Below are positions 62,338-64,000 of a DNA stretch of 64,000 nt, piece by piece. Positions within the stretch are counted from its first letter, which is position 1. Each line of letters opens with the position of its first letter. This DNA comes from Chitinophaga tropicalis (GTDB lineage Bacteria > Bacteroidota > Bacteroidia > Chitinophagales > Chitinophagaceae): positions 1,178,001-1,242,000 of the forward strand of contig NZ_WRXN01000001.1 in assembly GCF_009758205.1 (NCBI RefSeq). The letters run 5' to 3'. The notes below the pieces were generated by a model that had not been told where the DNA came from, searched no databases, and saw only the letters and a program-made list of their open reading frames with translations. A program made the translations under genes and the position numbers.

Positions 62338-62615
62338 GTATTTAGAATTTGGTTCGAAATAGCTAAAAAAAACGCACAAAAGTCATTTTGTTACGTTAAC
62401 AAATTATTTAGATTTTGCTTGACAGATAAGCATCTATGGGATGTTAAACGGCGAAGGTACTCATAGTTTTTAATGCTTATATGAGTAATCTGCGAAATAA
62501 GAAAGTATGTCGGCGGCAGGAGGCAGATTAAGCTGATTTTAAGATTGGATTCCTTGTTATAGTAGGTGGGCCTTTAAACAGACTTTGGGAAAGACTCCCC
62601 CCTCCCAAAAAAATA
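62338..62615. other. Upstream region of the TonB receptor gene
   Basis: 278 bp without a gene. On the minus strand only a near-match TAATTTG (one base short of TAnnTTTG) is seen in front of the receptor gene. On the plus strand it leads into the tRNA-Ala promoter. Confidence 0.3.
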
Positions 62616-62645
62616 TTTGCAATTACCGGAAAAAGTATAAATTTG
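62616..62645 (+). promoter_or_regulatory. Promoter of tRNA-Ala copy 1
   Basis: TTTG at 62616-62619, 18-nt spacer, TAAATTTG at 62638-62645: a complete Bacteroidota-type promoter 32 nt upstream of the mature tRNA. Confidence 0.75.
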
Positions 62646-62677
62646 CACCTCGCTAAAGGCAGGAGCCCCTGCAATAA

Positions 62678-62752
<75 letters not shown>

Positions 62753-62763
62753 GCTGACATTCT

Positions 62764-62806
62764 AACGCTTACATTGTATGATTAAATATAATGTGGGCGT
62801 TTTTTG
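62764..62806 (+). terminator. Terminator of tRNA-Ala copy 1
   Basis: AACGCTTACATT / AATGTGGGCGTT stem including two G-T pairs, 14-nt loop, followed by five further T. It separates the two tRNA genes into two units. Confidence 0.7.
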
Positions 62807-62811
62807 TTTTC

Positions 62812-62892
62812 ACTAACAAAAAACTAACAAAGCCAATCTGATCCAATTTGGGTTACATTTGTCAGCTCTTTTCCTTTTTCGTTACTAACAAA
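62812..62892 (+). repeat. Three ACTAACAAA repeats between the two tRNA genes
   Basis: Exact copies at 62812-62820, 62823-62831 and 62884-62892, all in one orientation within the spacer between the two tRNA-Ala genes. Integrase-arm-like or chance; no integrase gene is visible within the window. Confidence 0.4.
62854..62861 (+). promoter_or_regulatory. Predicted -7 element of tRNA-Ala copy 2
   Basis: TACATTTG matches TAnnTTTG and ends 34 nt before the tRNA. No -33 TTG at the right distance, so it is weaker than the copy 1 promoter. Confidence 0.45.
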
Positions 62893-62895
62893 TCC

Positions 62896-62969
62896 GGGGC
62901 ATTAGCTCAGCTGGCTAGAGCGCTACCATGGCATGGTAGAGGTCATCGGTTCGACTCCGATATGCTCCA
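62896..62969 (+). tRNA. tRNA-Ala(GGC), copy 2
   Basis: 74 nt, acceptor GGGGCAT/ATGCTCC, D-stem GCTC, anticodon stem CTACC/GGTAG with loop ATGGCAT and anticodon GGC, T-stem ATCGG/CCGAT, discriminator A. Same anticodon as copy 1, with nine differences of which eight form four paired stem changes. CCA not encoded. Confidence 0.95.
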
Positions 62970-63112
62970 CTTTTTCTCTCTTAATACCTGTCCATTACTG
63001 CATAGGCACAATTGCAAAGAATATTCGACGTATTATTTACCGGAAAAATCCCTGCTTGCTCGAACCAGATTGCGCGCCGAATTCCTTTACATTTGGAACT
63101 TTAAACCGCCAT

Positions 63113-63511
63113 ATGGATATACCCCGTTATACTGCGTTGCTAAAGAAAAAGATCGAGGAGGCCGACGCCCATATAGAACTACGGTCTAACCCTATTTTTG
63201 AGCAAAAGCCGACCGTCCTCCACCACGAGTGGTCTTTGCATTTTGTGTCCGGCAACCCTCAGTATGATTACGGCGCCTTTAGAGACTTTAAATTCCGGAT
63301 CCAGCAACAATTCGGTGACCAGGTGCAGATCCTGCCTTTCCTGGTGAATGGCATCGATGAAGCCTATCAGTTCATACACGGGCTACAGGACTTATTGCCC
63401 GATGAAGCCTCGGGCCATTTTCACCCGAAGGATATCCAGGAAAGTGATTTCACACCGGATGAACCGGTTTATGTGGTGATCGTGGAACGCACCATTTACT
63501 CCTATATATAA
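63113..63511 (+). CDS. Hypothetical protein
   Basis: 132 residues from the ATG at 63113; the frame is open upstream into the tRNA, so the earlier start is not real. Soluble, with acidic and aromatic composition; LLKKKIEEADAHIELRSNP looks helical, and DEPVYVVIVERTIYSYI is a C-terminal strand. No family recognised. It is 143 bp after tRNA-Ala copy 2 and 68 bp before another unknown gene, possibly the beginning of an accessory segment. Confidence 0.6.
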   Translation: MDIPRYTALLKKKIEEADAHIELRSNPIFEQKPTVLHHEWSLHFVSGNPQYDYGAFRDFKFRIQQQFGDQVQILPFLVNGIDEAYQFIHGLQDLLPDEASGHFHPKDIQESDFTPDEPVYVVIVERTIYSYI

Positions 63512-63579
63512 GAAGGTGTCCAATAGCTGTTTTAATCAATGGCGTCTGAACAATCCTTTTTTTACACCAAAGCGATAAT

Positions 63580-64000
63580 ATGACTTTCATTGACAATGAT
63601 CACGACTGGCATAGATTTTTAAAAACAACCCTATTAGCTGATGAGGAAAATGCGCTGCTACCATTATCAAGAATGCAGGAGCTTTCCTATGAATGGCGAC
63701 CAGAAAGCGAGGAAGAGTTTCGCACCTTTTTATTGGCTGCGCCACCCCATATCCTCGAAGGGTTTGGATTCATATGTTATGATACGCTACCGGAAATATA
63801 TCACAAGCACAAGGAGAAAGTCGCGTTGCATACAGGCACCGATAAACACCTCTATTTATTCCCTGAAGAATGGTACGATATCATACCTGCAGGTTATCCG
63901 CTCATAGACATTTCCGGTGTTAAACTTATATTTGAGCGAGGCGTTACCGATAACAGTGTTCGTGCTGGATGTTTAAGTTATGGCGTGGCAATTTCAATAG
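63580..64000 (+). CDS. Hypothetical protein, N-terminal part (cut by window edge)
   Basis: The ATG at 63580 opens 140 codons without a stop to the right edge. No signal peptide. It contains acidic and aromatic segments (YEWRPESEEEFRTFLLAAPP; LYLFPEEWYDIIPAGYPL). The look is that of small alpha/beta accessory or immunity-like proteins, but I recognise no family. It follows the 63113 gene by 68 bp on the same strand and may be in one unit with it. Codon pattern is coding; the C-terminus is missing. Confidence 0.6.
   Translation, partial: MTFIDNDHDWHRFLKTTLLADEENALLPLSRMQELSYEWRPESEEEFRTFLLAAPPHILEGFGFICYDTLPEIYHKHKEKVALHTGTDKHLYLFPEEWYDIIPAGYPLIDISGVKLIFERGVTDNSVRAGCLSYGVAISI

Noticed and set aside
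62848..63189. Open frame starting before tRNA-Ala copy 2
   Set aside because: It is read through the tRNA; the actual protein begins at 63113 in another frame.

Overview
The window reads as chromosome of a Bacteroidota bacterium, most likely Chitinophagaceae (Chitinophaga or a close relative). The evidence is a fused LpxC-FabZ gene, a PorX-type response regulator of the type IX secretion system (T9SS), a giant protein ending in a T9SS sorting domain, an Oar/SusC-like TonB-dependent receptor, GH18 and GH127 glycosidases, weak Shine-Dalgarno sites and many TAnnTTTG (-7) promoter boxes. The genus is inference. Most of the window looks like ordinary chromosome. The more accessory parts are about 21.5-35.7 kb (surface locus), 35.9-46.6 kb (lone ATPase and efflux pump) and the last 1.3 kb (unknown genes beside tandem tRNAs).

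Layout. 1-8.3 kb, minus strand: a lipid A/envelope string lpxD, lpxC-fabZ, lpxA, an ABC ATPase, an Atg22-like MFS transporter, a lactonase-like metallo-hydrolase, a stand-alone GroES-like protein, a HerA/YjgR-like ATPase, and a Gfo/Idh/MocA oxidoreductase cut by the left edge. 8.4-9.6 kb: an HD phosphohydrolase. 9.95-14.4 kb, plus strand: porX, then a short operon (unknown protein, PhnP-like hydrolase, helix-hairpin-helix protein, acyl-CoA dehydrogenase) closed by a strong terminator. 14.5-17.8 kb: a GapN-like aldehyde dehydrogenase that lacks the usual general-base Glu, a possible small RNA, and two small unknown genes. 17.8-21.2 kb: protein quality control (tig-clpP, then clpX with its own promoter).

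21.5-34.0 kb, minus strand, is the most interesting region. It is a five-gene operon of DUF4402 pilin-like protein, PapD-like chaperone, a 2649-residue repetitive protein with a T9SS C-terminal domain, a second DUF4402 protein and an 873-residue usher-like outer-membrane protein. I infer a chaperone-usher-like surface fibre system that also uses a T9SS-exported giant adhesin. A GH18 lipoprotein lies just upstream.

35.9-46.6 kb: an isolated AAA_14/DUF4143 ATPase and a TolC / adaptor / RND / RND efflux operon with two full-length permeases, resembling MdtABC in layout. 46.8-53.3 kb, minus strand: a GH127-like glycosidase, tRNA-Leu(UAG), an arginase-family protein, an MFS exporter, an M20 amidohydrolase and an AraC regulator. 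53.5-57 kb: small and unknown genes. 57-62.3 kb: a gamma-glutamyltransferase-family enzyme and a TonB-dependent receptor, converging on a 21-bp perfect terminator stem. 62.7-63.0 kb: two tandem tRNA-Ala(GGC) genes, followed by two unknown genes, the last cut by the right edge. I found no rRNA, CRISPR array, transposase or integrase gene.
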